Virus record (IMG/VR): IMGVR_UViG_3300046542_000227 | Location: 186,001 to 250,000 of that record | Reading direction: 5' to 3' (one strand) | DNA length: 64,000 nt | Source: a virus | Shown here: one piece after another, positions 53,303 to 61,206 of the stretch | Position numbering within the stretch: position 1 is the first letter of the stretch | Layout of the letters: every line of letters starts with the position of its first letter | The notes under the pieces: model-generated | Database searches by the model: none | Told to the model about the DNA's origin: nothing | What the model saw: only the letters and a program-made list of their open reading frames with translations | Position numbers and translations under genes: made by a program

Positions 53303-53309
53303 GTGAACC

Positions 53310-54725
53310 ATGGCTGGTCTTTTCCGTGAAGTTGACGATGATGAACTCCCCGCTGGTACTCCGGTTCCGTCGCCTATTCAGGTGCACATCGAACCGAAGA
53401 ACTATTCGGGTATCACCATCGACACTGAGTATGTTCCATCGTCAGCGATCCTCGTTTGGGCTGGTGGCTCGACTTGGAACGTTGACTACTATAGTCAAGC
53501 ATTGGGTATGTCCACGGAACTCAAACCGTTGGACTTGCACCTCTCCCCGATCGAACAGCAATACCGCCTGTTGCGTAAAGTACCACTCAAGGTAACTGAC
53601 GCACTGTCGTGGTCGTTGCAAGACACCCAGTCGAACGTGATGGTGGGGACAGGTGGTGGTTACACCTACCCGTTCATGCCAGCACAAGTGGGTGACATGT
53701 TTGTTGCCAACATCGGCGATGGCCGTGTTGGGTTGTTCACCATTACCTCTTCGACTCCGGCCACCGTATTGCGTGACTCGGTGTACAAGGTCGAGTGGAT
53801 CATGGTGGGGTTGGCTGAACCCCTGCAGATGGAGAACTTAGCTGCTAAGGTAATCCAGACCCTGTACTTCTCGATGAACAGTCTTGAAGGTGGTTGTGGT
53901 CCTTTCGTAACCTCAGAAGAGCTCGCTCGGATTGAGTCCTACGATGAGATCCTCAAGGAAATGATCCGTCGTTACTTCACGGACTTCCTGAGCCTCGAAC
54001 ACTTCAGCCTGCTTGTGCCTGACCAGTGCCGTAAGACCTACGACCACTTCGTCGTGCGTACCATGCTGAAGATGATTGCGCCACAAGAAGACCCACGTAT
54101 CCGTAAGGTGCGTGAGCAGAACGTCATGGGTGACTCGGTGATGAAACAACCGACCATCTACGACGCTGTATTGCGTGGTGATCCTGTACAACTGTACGGG
54201 TCTACTGAGCGCGTACATCTTGTGACTACGCAGAACTTCCGTGGCAGTCCTTTGCTGCAAGCGATCGGCTACACTGGCATTCCGTACATTGTCTATCCGC
54301 AAGACGCACCCACCGACGTCGATTCGCAATACGACCAACGTGATGTGAACCGTCCTGTGGGTATGCCATTCCGTGAAGGCCGACCACGTCGTCCACCAGC
54401 CGGTGAGTTCCAGACACAGACAGAGCGTGACCCCGTGTGGTTCCGTGCAATCCCTGATGACGTACTGGACGTTCCGATCTGGAAGAAACCTGCGACCATC
54501 CATCCCGTGGTAACCGATGACTTCTACGTGTTGTCTGAAGCTTTCTATCGTGAAGGCCCAGGGCAATCGAAATTGGAGTTGCTGGTTCGCCAGTTCCTGA
54601 ACCGAGAATCGCTCCACGTCGAACAGCTCAACGATCTGTTGGGTTCGGTCTACGACTGGGATAACCTCGAACGGTATTACTACCACCCGTTGGTTATTGC
54701 GATCCTGAAAACAATGCTGAGGTAA
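53310..54725 (+). CDS. Tail/baseplate-type structural protein
   Basis: A 471-residue protein starting 7 bases after the previous stop (AGGTGAACC before the ATG). The N-terminal half is beta-rich, with a Gly-rich turn (VGTGGGYTYPF). A central helical part (~195-265) is followed by a Pro/Arg-rich segment (RPRRPPAGEF) and an aromatic C-terminus. Family unknown; operon position supports a baseplate role. Confidence 0.6.
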   Translation: MAGLFREVDDDELPAGTPVPSPIQVHIEPKNYSGITIDTEYVPSSAILVWAGGSTWNVDYYSQALGMSTELKPLDLHLSPIEQQYRLLRKVPLKVTDALSWSLQDTQSNVMVGTGGGYTYPFMPAQVGDMFVANIGDGRVGLFTITSSTPATVLRDSVYKVEWIMVGLAEPLQMENLAAKVIQTLYFSMNSLEGGCGPFVTSEELARIESYDEILKEMIRRYFTDFLSLEHFSLLVPDQCRKTYDHFVVRTMLKMIAPQEDPRIRKVREQNVMGDSVMKQPTIYDAVLRGDPVQLYGSTERVHLVTTQNFRGSPLLQAIGYTGIPYIVYPQDAPTDVDSQYDQRDVNRPVGMPFREGRPRRPPAGEFQTQTERDPVWFRAIPDDVLDVPIWKKPATIHPVVTDDFYVLSEAFYREGPGQSKLELLVRQFLNRESLHVEQLNDLLGSVYDWDNLERYYYHPLVIAILKTMLR

Positions 54726-54728
54726 TCC

Positions 54729-55280
54729 ATGTACGCCCCGGACGTCACTGCGGCTAATCACATCTTCACCGAGCGGTACAACGTCTTGATACCGCGCAGC
54801 TTCATGTACGGCCCAGAGTACATTCGCAAGGCAGGCTACGGCACCACAGGTGATGCTACTGTGGACCGGATGCAGGCTTCCAGCTTGGAGCGAATGAACC
54901 AGACGATCGCGGGGCTAAGTGTGCTTTACTGTCAAGGGGCTGAGCCGCTGTTGGCTAACCCTCCCGATTGCATCCCGATCTACAAGGCTATCGTTAAACA
55001 CCTTAACGATTGGAAGGACTTCTCTCACCAAGGACTGAACCCTGAGTACTGTCCTCCGATGGAAGACTTCCGTGCCTTGGAAGCCTTGGCTGTCTATTTC
55101 CACTTCACGGTACAAGAGCTGGAACCTATCCCTCAGTCTAATAGCAAACTGGTGGACAGCATCCTCAGCATGAACCGTGGGGCTCGGATGACTCAACGTA
55201 CGCAACAAGCGGAAGAGCCATCCATTCCAGCCTTCGTCTCGATAGCTGACACCATCGAAGAAAACATCTACGGAGGCTAG
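54729..55280 (+). CDS. Hypothetical protein of tail block
   Basis: A 183-residue protein starting 3 bases after the previous stop. Helical, with a Pro-rich segment around residue 75 and a polar Gln/Thr-rich C-terminus. No motif recognised. Its tight packing between structural genes suggests a small tail or baseplate component. Confidence 0.6.
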   Translation: MYAPDVTAANHIFTERYNVLIPRSFMYGPEYIRKAGYGTTGDATVDRMQASSLERMNQTIAGLSVLYCQGAEPLLANPPDCIPIYKAIVKHLNDWKDFSHQGLNPEYCPPMEDFRALEALAVYFHFTVQELEPIPQSNSKLVDSILSMNRGARMTQRTQQAEEPSIPAFVSIADTIEENIYGG

Positions 55281-55282
55281 CC

Positions 55283-56641
55283 GTGTCTACCGACAATACG
55301 TTAATCAATACCGAGATGAACGAGGTGCGTACCAGCGGTAAAGGTGCACACTACTTTATCAAGGTTCAGCTGTTGGTGAATAAGAAGTGGATCACTCCAC
55401 TGAAGATGGACCTGTACTCAGTAGACCGTGATTATGAAGGTGGCTATGCGGACATCCGTGTACTGTCGTTCATGATGCTGCTGGGTGCTTACACCTTTGA
55501 CCTGTTGCCGTTTCGTAATGACATTCAGGTAGACGTCACGTACGTCCCTGTGGGTGAATCAGGTGGTGGGCAGTCTACTGGCCAGCGTGCGTTCACACGA
55601 CGCTTCAGAGGGCTGCTGATGGACCCTACGGACCCTGCGCTGTCGACTAACGTCAGCAGTCAAGGTACCCGCGATGCCATGGACAACCAAATGCCTCAAC
55701 AGGTGGAGATCCAGTTAGTAGAAGAAAGTGTCTACGATCTGCAGATGCGTTCGGTAGGTGGTAAGTACCGCAACATGACGCCGTACGAGGTGTTGATGAC
55801 AGTGCTCACCGCTACCCAAGGTTATATGGATGGCAAGGATGAGAAACGCATCCTTGGGGTGAATCCAGTCGGTACACCGAATGCCACTAAGCGAACGCAG
55901 ATTGTGCTGCCACACGGCACAAAAATCGGCAAGGTGCCGAACATTCTGCAGAACGATGAAGGCGGTGTGTTTGGAGCAGGACTGGGTTGCTATTTGCAGG
56001 ATCAGTACTGGTATGTGTTCCCGCTGTATGACACGGCCCATGCGTCCAAGCAAAAGAAAACCGTTACCATCTATGCTGTACCATCTGACCGTTACGATGG
56101 CTCTGAGAAAACATATCGGGAAACCGATAACCGTTTGATCATCCTCGCTTCGGGTGATGTGCAATCGCTGAACATCTCCGACAATGCCCAAGTGCAATCC
56201 GGTAACGGCCTGCGCTTCTTGGATGCGACTAAGCTGCTTAATGGCTTCGCTACCAATAACGGCAATCGGATGCTGATCGATAAGGCTACCAACTTGTTTG
56301 AGTTTGCAGCCAAAAACATCACAGAAGGTATTAACAATATACAGTGGTCCGCAAAACCGATTTCCAGTAACCCGTTTGTTCACTATAGTGCGATGGCTCG
56401 TCTCAACGGACGGATCGTTACAGTGCAGTGGCGACATGGTGATGGCGATCTATTGGACCCAGGCGAACTTGTCGAATTCTACGCTGTAGCTGAGGGCAAG
56501 ATCGATAAGTTCAAGGGCGTGTTGTTAGGCACCCGTGAGAACCGCGTGGCGGCAGAGCCCGGTATGAATGTTACACGTCATGCTGGTATTGTCGATCTTA
56601 AGCTCTTCATCGAGAACCAACCGGCGACTGCAGGGGGTTAG
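55283..56641 (+). CDS. Baseplate hub-like structural protein
   Basis: A 452-residue protein beginning with GTG two bases after the previous stop (GGAGG upstream). The N-terminal region reads LYSVDRDYEGGYADIRVLSF, then LLPFRNDIQVDVTYVP and RRFRGLLMD, the cadence of phage hub proteins (a beta-barrel domain with the '..D.I.V.....R.F.G...D' pattern). The C-terminal segment (about 370-425) has WRHGDGDLLDPGELVEFY. The assignment is by pattern only. Its last codons form part of a strong hairpin. Confidence 0.5.
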   Translation: MSTDNTLINTEMNEVRTSGKGAHYFIKVQLLVNKKWITPLKMDLYSVDRDYEGGYADIRVLSFMMLLGAYTFDLLPFRNDIQVDVTYVPVGESGGGQSTGQRAFTRRFRGLLMDPTDPALSTNVSSQGTRDAMDNQMPQQVEIQLVEESVYDLQMRSVGGKYRNMTPYEVLMTVLTATQGYMDGKDEKRILGVNPVGTPNATKRTQIVLPHGTKIGKVPNILQNDEGGVFGAGLGCYLQDQYWYVFPLYDTAHASKQKKTVTIYAVPSDRYDGSEKTYRETDNRLIILASGDVQSLNISDNAQVQSGNGLRFLDATKLLNGFATNNGNRMLIDKATNLFEFAAKNITEGINNIQWSAKPISSNPFVHYSAMARLNGRIVTVQWRHGDGDLLDPGELVEFYAVAEGKIDKFKGVLLGTRENRVAAEPGMNVTRHAGIVDLKLFIENQPATAGG

Positions 56642-56651
56642 CCCCCTGCAG
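56628..56651. repeat. Strong perfect hairpin over a stop codon
   Basis: CTGCAGGGGG (56628-56637) and CCCCCTGCAG (56642-56651) form a 10-bp stem with a TTAG loop that contains the TAG stop (56639-56641). CTTTT follows at ~56663, so termination is possible, but the next ATG is at 56668. Confidence 0.7.
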
Positions 56652-56667
56652 CACCTATGGACCTTTT

Positions 56668-57075
56668 ATGCCCGATCCGAAAAATATATTCATCAAGGTC
56701 GATCCAGAGTGGTCCTACAACTACATTGGGTCGATCAAAGAATTCGTTCAGCTTGACCCCGGCGTATTGGCTGAGTATTACAACTTAGCCTGCGCCTACC
56801 TCACCCTACGCCACAACTTTGTCACTGGCCACATAGACAACGTTGGTTACTCCAATCAGATCTACAGCCTGTTCAAGCCGTTTGAGAACAGCTCTATCCT
56901 CCACGGTGTAATATCCTACTGCACAGAGAACCTATATAGGCGTGTCCGTCCAGTGCTGGATATGTACCGGCGTATGCTCGCTCGTGTTAGTTTCTTTAAT
57001 GACGACAAAGGTGAAGTGCAGGGTTTGGTGTTCCAATACGTGGAACATTACCCCATGACCACGCTCCAGTTTTGA
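56668..57075 (+). CDS. Hypothetical protein closing the tail block
   Basis: A 135-residue Tyr-rich protein. It starts 16 bases after the hairpin at the end of the hub-like gene; GGACCTTTT precedes the ATG with only a weak RBS. No motif recognised. Likely the last gene of the tail/baseplate transcript; the following gene has its own TATAT box. Confidence 0.58.
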   Translation: MPDPKNIFIKVDPEWSYNYIGSIKEFVQLDPGVLAEYYNLACAYLTLRHNFVTGHIDNVGYSNQIYSLFKPFENSSILHGVISYCTENLYRRVRPVLDMYRRMLARVSFFNDDKGEVQGLVFQYVEHYPMTTLQF

Positions 57076-57090
57076 ATGCACTATCCTTGA

Positions 57091-57103
57091 GAACTATATC
57101 ACT
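57091..57103 (+). promoter_or_regulatory. Candidate phage promoter box (TATAT type)
   Basis: GAACTATATCACT lies 31 bases before the ATG at 57134 and opens the accessory block. Close match to the boxes at 13874 and 60148. Confidence 0.52.
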
Positions 57104-57133
57104 CCGGTGAATTGTAACCAAGAGGTACGCAAC

Positions 57134-57511
57134 ATGGTTCGTATAGGTGCTATGGGTATCTTCCTTTTACTGTGCCTAGGCTTTCTCTTAGCTGGCGGTT
57201 GGACAGTAATCGAAGGAGTAAAGCGGTACGCTACTAAGGGATCGCGCAAAGCAGCCCGTAACGAGAACTTGGGTCAGATCATGGTTCAGCTCAAACAAGA
57301 AGGTTTCTTTGAGCCTTCAACTGAGCCAGTGATGATCCGCAATCGGGCAATCTCTGAAGCACTCTCAGAATCCTCTAAACAGGAAGGCTTCTTCTGGGGT
57401 ATCAGTAAACGCAATATCTTCATTAAGGATAACCCTTACGAAGATCGCTTTGACACGATCCTGGTGTATGGCAATAAGAGCATTGGCTTTAACTGGCGCG
57501 GGCAGCTGTAA
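57134..57511 (+). CDS. Small membrane-anchored hypothetical protein
   Basis: A 125-residue protein with one N-terminal membrane segment (about residues 5-25: IGAMGIFLLLCLGFLLAGGW), then a basic soluble domain. The positive flank after the segment suggests a cytoplasmic C-terminus. The function is unknown. ATG 57134 with AGAGGT upstream is preferred over a longer frame. It is the first gene of the accessory block, which holds several such membrane proteins. Confidence 0.62.
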   Translation: MVRIGAMGIFLLLCLGFLLAGGWTVIEGVKRYATKGSRKAARNENLGQIMVQLKQEGFFEPSTEPVMIRNRAISEALSESSKQEGFFWGISKRNIFIKDNPYEDRFDTILVYGNKSIGFNWRGQL

Positions 57512-57523
57512 AGCTGCCTTTAT
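57501..57523 (+). terminator. Hairpin terminator overlapping stop codon
   Basis: Stem GGCAGCT/AGCTGCC (57501-57507 with 57512-57518), then TTTATGCCC. The stop TAA lies in the loop. Confidence 0.75.
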
Positions 57524-57551
57524 GCCCTGAAAACTTGATTGCAAAAAATCT

Positions 57552-57565
57552 GAGATATATATTCT
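57552..57565 (+). promoter_or_regulatory. Candidate phage promoter box (TATAT type)
   Basis: GAGATATATATTCT lies 59 bases before the ATG at 57624, after a terminator, in the 112-base gap 57512-57623. Confidence 0.5.
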
Positions 57566-57623
57566 AAAGGTGAATTAGGAGCATTAAGCGACTAATCACA
57601 TTCCCCTGTTCAGGAGTAATACC

Positions 57624-57839
57624 ATGTCCGTTATCAAATCCGCTGTTGCTAAAATCAAGCCTTTCGCTAAAGTGGCTGGCTACGCTGTTGGTGGTGTTGT
57701 AGTTGGCGGTGGTGCATACCTCGCCTACCAGGCTCTCAAAGCTGGTGGTGCAAGTGTCGCTGCTGAAGCGGTGGGTTCGGTTGCCGATGCGGCGGCCGAT
57801 GCTGTAACTGATGCTGTTGCAGCCGCGTTCCGCGGTTAA
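57624..57839 (+). CDS. Small Ala/Gly-rich membrane-active-looking peptide
   Basis: A 71-residue protein. The N-terminus is basic, then comes a Gly/Val/Ala-rich hydrophobic helix (about residues 17-38), then an Ala/Val/Asp-rich amphipathic tail. GGAGTAAT precedes the ATG, and it has its own promoter box and terminator. The composition recalls glycine-zipper or holin-like small membrane proteins, but there is no lysis gene beside it, so the function stays open. Confidence 0.58.
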   Translation: MSVIKSAVAKIKPFAKVAGYAVGGVVVGGGAYLAYQALKAGGASVAAEAVGSVADAAADAVTDAVAAAFRG

Positions 57840-57851
57840 GGAATAAAGCAT

Positions 57852-57885
57852 GGGGGCTTCGGCCCCCGTGTCTCTTTATCTTTTT
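57852..57885 (+). terminator. Intrinsic terminator
   Basis: Stem GGGGGC/GCCCCC (57852-57857 with 57862-57867) with a TTCG loop and a T-rich tail. Confidence 0.85.
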
Positions 57886-57900
57886 GTTACTGGAGTTAAC

Positions 57901-58254
57901 ATGGAACAACAAAACCCTGACGCGGTCATCTCTCGATTGGCTGAGCGTTACCAAGAATATCGCGACACCCACACCAGCCTCAAGCCAGGTAAGATCCTGA
58001 CTGTGGTTAGGGATCACGGTAATCCACATGCGATCCCGTACGTACCTAACCCGGTCACTAGCCTTGCGGTGGTTGTGGAAGTACAGTCGGTATTCGTTAA
58101 GGTAGTGGAACGTCAGCGTGGCCTTACTGCTGAACCCCTGCGTCTCGAACAACGGGTAATGGTGATCGTGGACGGGCGACCTGACCAATCACTGTTGTCT
58201 GAATACGATTCCTGGTCGCTGTACATGCCTGATGAAATTACTTTCAGCTTGTGA
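57901..58254 (+). CDS. Hypothetical protein
   Basis: A 117-residue protein with a Val-rich beta pattern in its second half (SLAVVVEVQSVFVKVV), suggesting a small beta-barrel. ATG 57901 (TGGAG ~10 bases upstream) is chosen because the longer frame would start in the terminator. The 3' end overlaps the macro-domain gene by 23 bases. Confidence 0.62.
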   Translation: MEQQNPDAVISRLAERYQEYRDTHTSLKPGKILTVVRDHGNPHAIPYVPNPVTSLAVVVEVQSVFVKVVERQRGLTAEPLRLEQRVMVIVDGRPDQSLLSEYDSWSLYMPDEITFSL

Positions 58255-58696
58255 CCTGTTCCAAGTCCCTGGTGATTGCCACGTTATCACAGTCAACTGT
58301 GTTGGCGCTATGGGTCGTGGCGTAGCGGAAGTCTTCCGGGATCGCTACATGAAGCAGTATTGGGAATACAAGAACCGCTGTAGGAAGAAACAAGTGTGGC
58401 TAGGTGTTCCTTACCTAGTCACTACTGATGATGGCCGTCATTGGCTGTTCTTCCCTACTAAGGATCATTGGCGCGGTAACTCCCAATACCACTGGATCCA
58501 TGAGGGACTGCAATACCTCGTTGACAACATCGGCGAGCCTGATTACATTCAACACGACTGGCATCTAGTATTCCCACCTTTGGGTTGCGGCAATGGCCAC
58601 CTAGACTTCCAGCACATCGCTCGGCTAATGGACATGTTTGATGGACATGTACCGAACGATATTACTCTTATCGCACCTCAGGACTACGAAATATGA
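58232..58696 (+). CDS. Macro-domain (DarG-like) ADP-ribose-binding protein
   Basis: A 154-residue single-domain protein matching the ALC1/DarG-type macro domain. [19 protein letters not shown] (residues ~23-41) corresponds to the adenine/ribose-binding VN.VG.MG.GIA..F...[12 protein letters not shown] (~75-85) corresponds to the FPTK..WR..S block of Dar[14 protein letters not shown] (~110-122) corresponds to the PPLG.G.GGL.W phosphate loop. DarG removes ADP-ribose from thymidine in DNA. A free-standing phage copy could reverse DarT or other ADP-ribosylation defences. It overlaps the upstream gene and, by 4 bases, the downstream Arc-like gene. Confidence 0.82.
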   Translation: MKLLSACDLFQVPGDCHVITVNCVGAMGRGVAEVFRDRYMKQYWEYKNRCRKKQVWLGVPYLVTTDDGRHWLFFPTKDHWRGNSQYHWIHEGLQYLVDNIGEPDYIQHDWHLVFPPLGCGNGHLDFQHIARLMDMFDGHVPNDITLIAPQDYEI

Positions 58697-59130
58697 AACC
58701 TCTTCGCCAAGCAGTATACTCCAGCCGTACCGCAGACAAGTTTGTTGTTCGTCTGCCAGACGGAATGCGTGAGACTATCGCGCAACGTGCCCGAGTGCAC
58801 CATCGGTCGATGAACTCTGAGATCATTGCCGTGCTGGAAAAGGATCTGGCGATTCCGGTTGATGAAACCGCGGTCCAGATGGAGCAGCACACCAACCCTA
58901 CGGTAACTACCCCGGTGTCCATGGGTATGCTGGCGTACTACCGTTTGGAAGATACTGGCGATAAGTACTCGCTGGCTGTGATTACCGGTATCTCGGTAAA
59001 CGTGGACGACGACGTATGGGTCACCTTCGACAAGCCACCAACACCAGCGCCTGCTGGTTACTCAGGCCCTGCTGGTCCTGATGGTCGTCGTTGGATCCCT
59101 ATCGCCAACATCAAACCTTTCTTGATCTAA
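58693..59130 (+). CDS. Arc-like ribbon-helix-helix DNA-binding protein with C-terminal extension
   Basis: A 145-residue protein. Residues ~14-53 fit the Arc/MetJ ribbon-helix-helix: a beta strand DKFVVRLP, helix [13 protein letters not shown], the turn RSMNSEI (Arc has RSVNSEI) and a second helix IAVLEKDL. The second half is a Pro/Gly-rich beta domain (about 75-145), unusual for Arc proteins, perhaps a ligand- or partner-binding part. It is a likely dimeric transcription regulator of phage or host genes. Its start overlaps the macro-domain stop by 4 bases, so the two are co-expressed. Confidence 0.78.
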   Translation: MKPLRQAVYSSRTADKFVVRLPDGMRETIAQRARVHHRSMNSEIIAVLEKDLAIPVDETAVQMEQHTNPTVTTPVSMGMLAYYRLEDTGDKYSLAVITGISVNVDDDVWVTFDKPPTPAPAGYSGPAGPDGRRWIPIANIKPFLI

Positions 59131-59145
59131 CCCCCGGGGTGCTGC

Positions 59146-59469
59146 ATGTCGCTTGATAGCTTATTAGCTTTGTTTCAAGCGGTACAACTCGAAGCCCAAG
59201 CACACTTGGCTTTGATCTACTGTGCCAGCACCCTGACCACTTTCTCTCTGGCCTTTGTAAAGGCCTTCCAGTCACGCAACATCGTACTGGGTCACTACAA
59301 GGCAGCGTTCATTACTTCGTGGGGTGTATCTACCCTAGAGGTCGTGGGCGTGAGCCTCGTAGTAATAGGTGGTTGGTGGATTATACTCTCCTCTGGCATC
59401 GGTGGTTCTATTGGAACCCTCGTGGCCATGCATACTCACGAACGTTTCTTCAGGAAGATAAAACCATGA
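59146..59469 (+). CDS. Small multi-pass membrane protein
   Basis: A 107-residue protein with hydrophobic stretches at about residues 20-42 and 60-95 (the latter possibly two short passes, VVGVSLVVIGGWWIILSS and on), and a basic C-terminus (ERFFRKIKP) probably in the cytoplasm. No family recognised. The stop overlaps the next start by 4 bases. Confidence 0.62.
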   Translation: MSLDSLLALFQAVQLEAQAHLALIYCASTLTTFSLAFVKAFQSRNIVLGHYKAAFITSWGVSTLEVVGVSLVVIGGWWIILSSGIGGSIGTLVAMHTHERFFRKIKP

Positions 59470-60134
59470 CTACGAACATTCTCTTTGCTGGCAGCTACAG
59501 TAGCGTCCGTCAACGAATCCAGCAAACGGATATCGTTACGGTGCAACCCAGCGCTATGTTGTCTATTCCAGCCAACGCTAATCCGTTTCACCACGATAGC
59601 TTCAGCATGGGTTCTGATCTGCCTCGTGGTTGGATGGTCATGCATGCGGGTTTTGATGACACCAATGGCTTTGAAGACATGTACTTGGTTAACACCAAGA
59701 CCGGTCAACGAATCCAACTCGACTTCGAACCCGAAACACCACAGTGGGAAGAGGCGGTCTACATCGACGAGACACCTGAACTCGATCTCTTGCAGCGCTA
59801 CTGCTGGGTGCGTCAAGGCGGTCAAGTGTTCTGGTACAACTACCAGCAGTTCCTGTTGGCTACCCTCGGCGACTCGCAACAGATGTTGGTGAAACCCACA
59901 CCACTCTACATGGTCGTGGACAAGTGGATGGTGTTGATGGATGTCCTCGCTGATCACCATCGGTTTGCGCGCTTCTGTGCATCGCATGAACCGGATCTCC
60001 AATGGTCAGCTGATACACTTAGCCAAGCCATGCGTTTGGTGGAAGCTGAAAAGCTGTTGGCTGCTGAGGGCCACCCAACCACTACTTTACCAATCCACAA
60101 GTTGGTTGATATCCGCGATCGTAGCGATTCTTGA
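59466..60134 (+). CDS. Hypothetical protein
   Basis: A 222-residue soluble protein coupled to the membrane protein (ATGA-type overlap at 59466; longer upstream frame rejected). It has a Trp/Tyr-rich middle (about 110-135) and a helical C-terminus. No catalytic motif recognised. Accessory-block location suggests a host-interaction role only by association. Confidence 0.6.
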   Translation: MTTNILFAGSYSSVRQRIQQTDIVTVQPSAMLSIPANANPFHHDSFSMGSDLPRGWMVMHAGFDDTNGFEDMYLVNTKTGQRIQLDFEPETPQWEEAVYIDETPELDLLQRYCWVRQGGQVFWYNYQQFLLATLGDSQQMLVKPTPLYMVVDKWMVLMDVLADHHRFARFCASHEPDLQWSADTLSQAMRLVEAEKLLAAEGHPTTTLPIHKLVDIRDRSDS

Positions 60135-60147
60135 TTGAAATGAAACT

Positions 60148-60163
60148 GAGAACTATATTGTAC
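60148..60163 (+). promoter_or_regulatory. Candidate phage promoter box (TATAT type)
   Basis: GAGAACTATATTGTAC lies 54 bases before the ATG at 60217. It shares GAGAACTATAT with the box at 57089-57099 exactly. Confidence 0.55.
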
Positions 60164-60216
60164 TCTTGAGTTATGGGGCTTCCATGCCTCTAATATTAGA
60201 CCCATAGGGGATAACC

Positions 60217-60528
60217 ATGCGAGCCGCACATCACAGCTCTATGTTCTACCGAATGATCCGCACCTTCAATGGTGAGAGTGCCTTCCTGCATCGGCAAATG
60301 TACATCATCCTGGAAGAAGTAAAGACCAGTGGTTACCTCGTTAACCTGTGTGCCAACATCGAGTTCACCAAAGCGTGTATGGCATACCAGCAATCGATTG
60401 ACAAGTTGACACAACGTCAGATCAGTCCAGAGCTGGCCACTGAGATCCGCACTAACGCCACGGCGGTTGTTACACACATCCGCAACCACTTAACCGAACA
60501 CGATGTTGATTATCGTAAACTGATTTGA
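60217..60528 (+). CDS. Hypothetical helical protein
   Basis: A 103-residue all-helical protein, His- and Arg-rich. GGGGATAACC precedes the ATG, and it has its own TATAT box. No motif recognised. Confidence 0.6.
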   Translation: MRAAHHSSMFYRMIRTFNGESAFLHRQMYIILEEVKTSGYLVNLCANIEFTKACMAYQQSIDKLTQRQISPELATEIRTNATAVVTHIRNHLTEHDVDYRKLI

Positions 60529-60539
60529 TCGAGGCTGTA

Positions 60540-60764
60540 ATGAGTGACTTCTTTGAGATGCGTGCCATGCTAGACCGTAAGAACGCTGAGAAGCGTGAGA
60601 AGAAGCTTTGTGGTCGTGTCTACCAAGCAATCGTCGTAATGCTCCTGTGCGGCGCTGTAGGGCTTCACAGCGGTATTCGTGACCTCGAACAACCAGTCGG
60701 TTATGTAACTGAAGCTTTTTCTCAGCAAAAACAACTAGTTGTAACCTTTACACCCAACCCTTAA
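60540..60764 (+). CDS. Small single-pass membrane protein
   Basis: A 74-residue protein with a basic N-terminal helix (RKNAEKREKKLCGR), a membrane segment (about residues 28-43: VYQAIVVMLLCGAVGL) and a polar tail. By the positive-inside rule the N-terminus is cytoplasmic. ATG 60540 is used (GAGG upstream); an in-frame TTG at 60525 is rejected. Function unknown. Confidence 0.6.
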   Translation: MSDFFEMRAMLDRKNAEKREKKLCGRVYQAIVVMLLCGAVGLHSGIRDLEQPVGYVTEAFSQQKQLVVTFTPNP

Positions 60765-60779
60765 GCAAGAGGATTTACC

Positions 60780-61118
60780 ATGCAAGTTAAAATCGGTGGC
60801 TTCGCAGCATTCTGTATCGCCTGTGTTGTAGTGGGTGGTATCGAACGTATTACCAGTTCGATCTGTGTTTCCCGCATCGGTCGTGGGCGTAAGTTGCCTA
60901 AGCAATCGCTGTTCTGGAAAGAGTTGGCACACCAGGTCGAAGCGCTGCGTACGGAAACCCCGGACATCAGCATCGACGATCTGCGCACCAAGCTGAAAGA
61001 AAAGCTGTCGCCGCTGTATGAAAGCGCTCTGATGGAATGCGAAACACCAGAAGAGATCGAACGCTTCACCATGCAGTGGAACATGAAGCTGGAAGCACTC
61101 GGCGAACCGGCCAAGTAA
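60780..61118 (+). CDS. Small membrane-anchored protein
   Basis: A 112-residue protein with a hydrophobic N-terminal segment (about residues 5-21), then a basic loop (RIGRGRKLPK) and a helical charged C-terminal domain (~40-110). AGAGGA precedes the ATG by 6 bases. No family recognised. A terminator follows. Confidence 0.6.
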   Translation: MQVKIGGFAAFCIACVVVGGIERITSSICVSRIGRGRKLPKQSLFWKELAHQVEALRTETPDISIDDLRTKLKEKLSPLYESALMECETPEEIERFTMQWNMKLEALGEPAK

Positions 61119-61134
61119 TCCACTTCGATATACC

Positions 61135-61156
61135 CCTGCCTTCGGGCAGGGTTTTA
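61135..61156 (+). terminator. Intrinsic terminator
   Basis: Stem CCTGCC/GGCAGG (61135-61140 with 61145-61150) with a TTCG loop, then GTTTTATT. Confidence 0.86.
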
Positions 61157-61206
61157 TTCCTTGCACCCCTTTCTTTTATATCTAACTAAACCCGATGAGG
61201 CTTAAC

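Noticed and set aside
57624-57839. Holin
   Set aside because: One hydrophobic helix and Ala/Gly richness fit, but there is no endolysin or spanin nearby; kept as unassigned.
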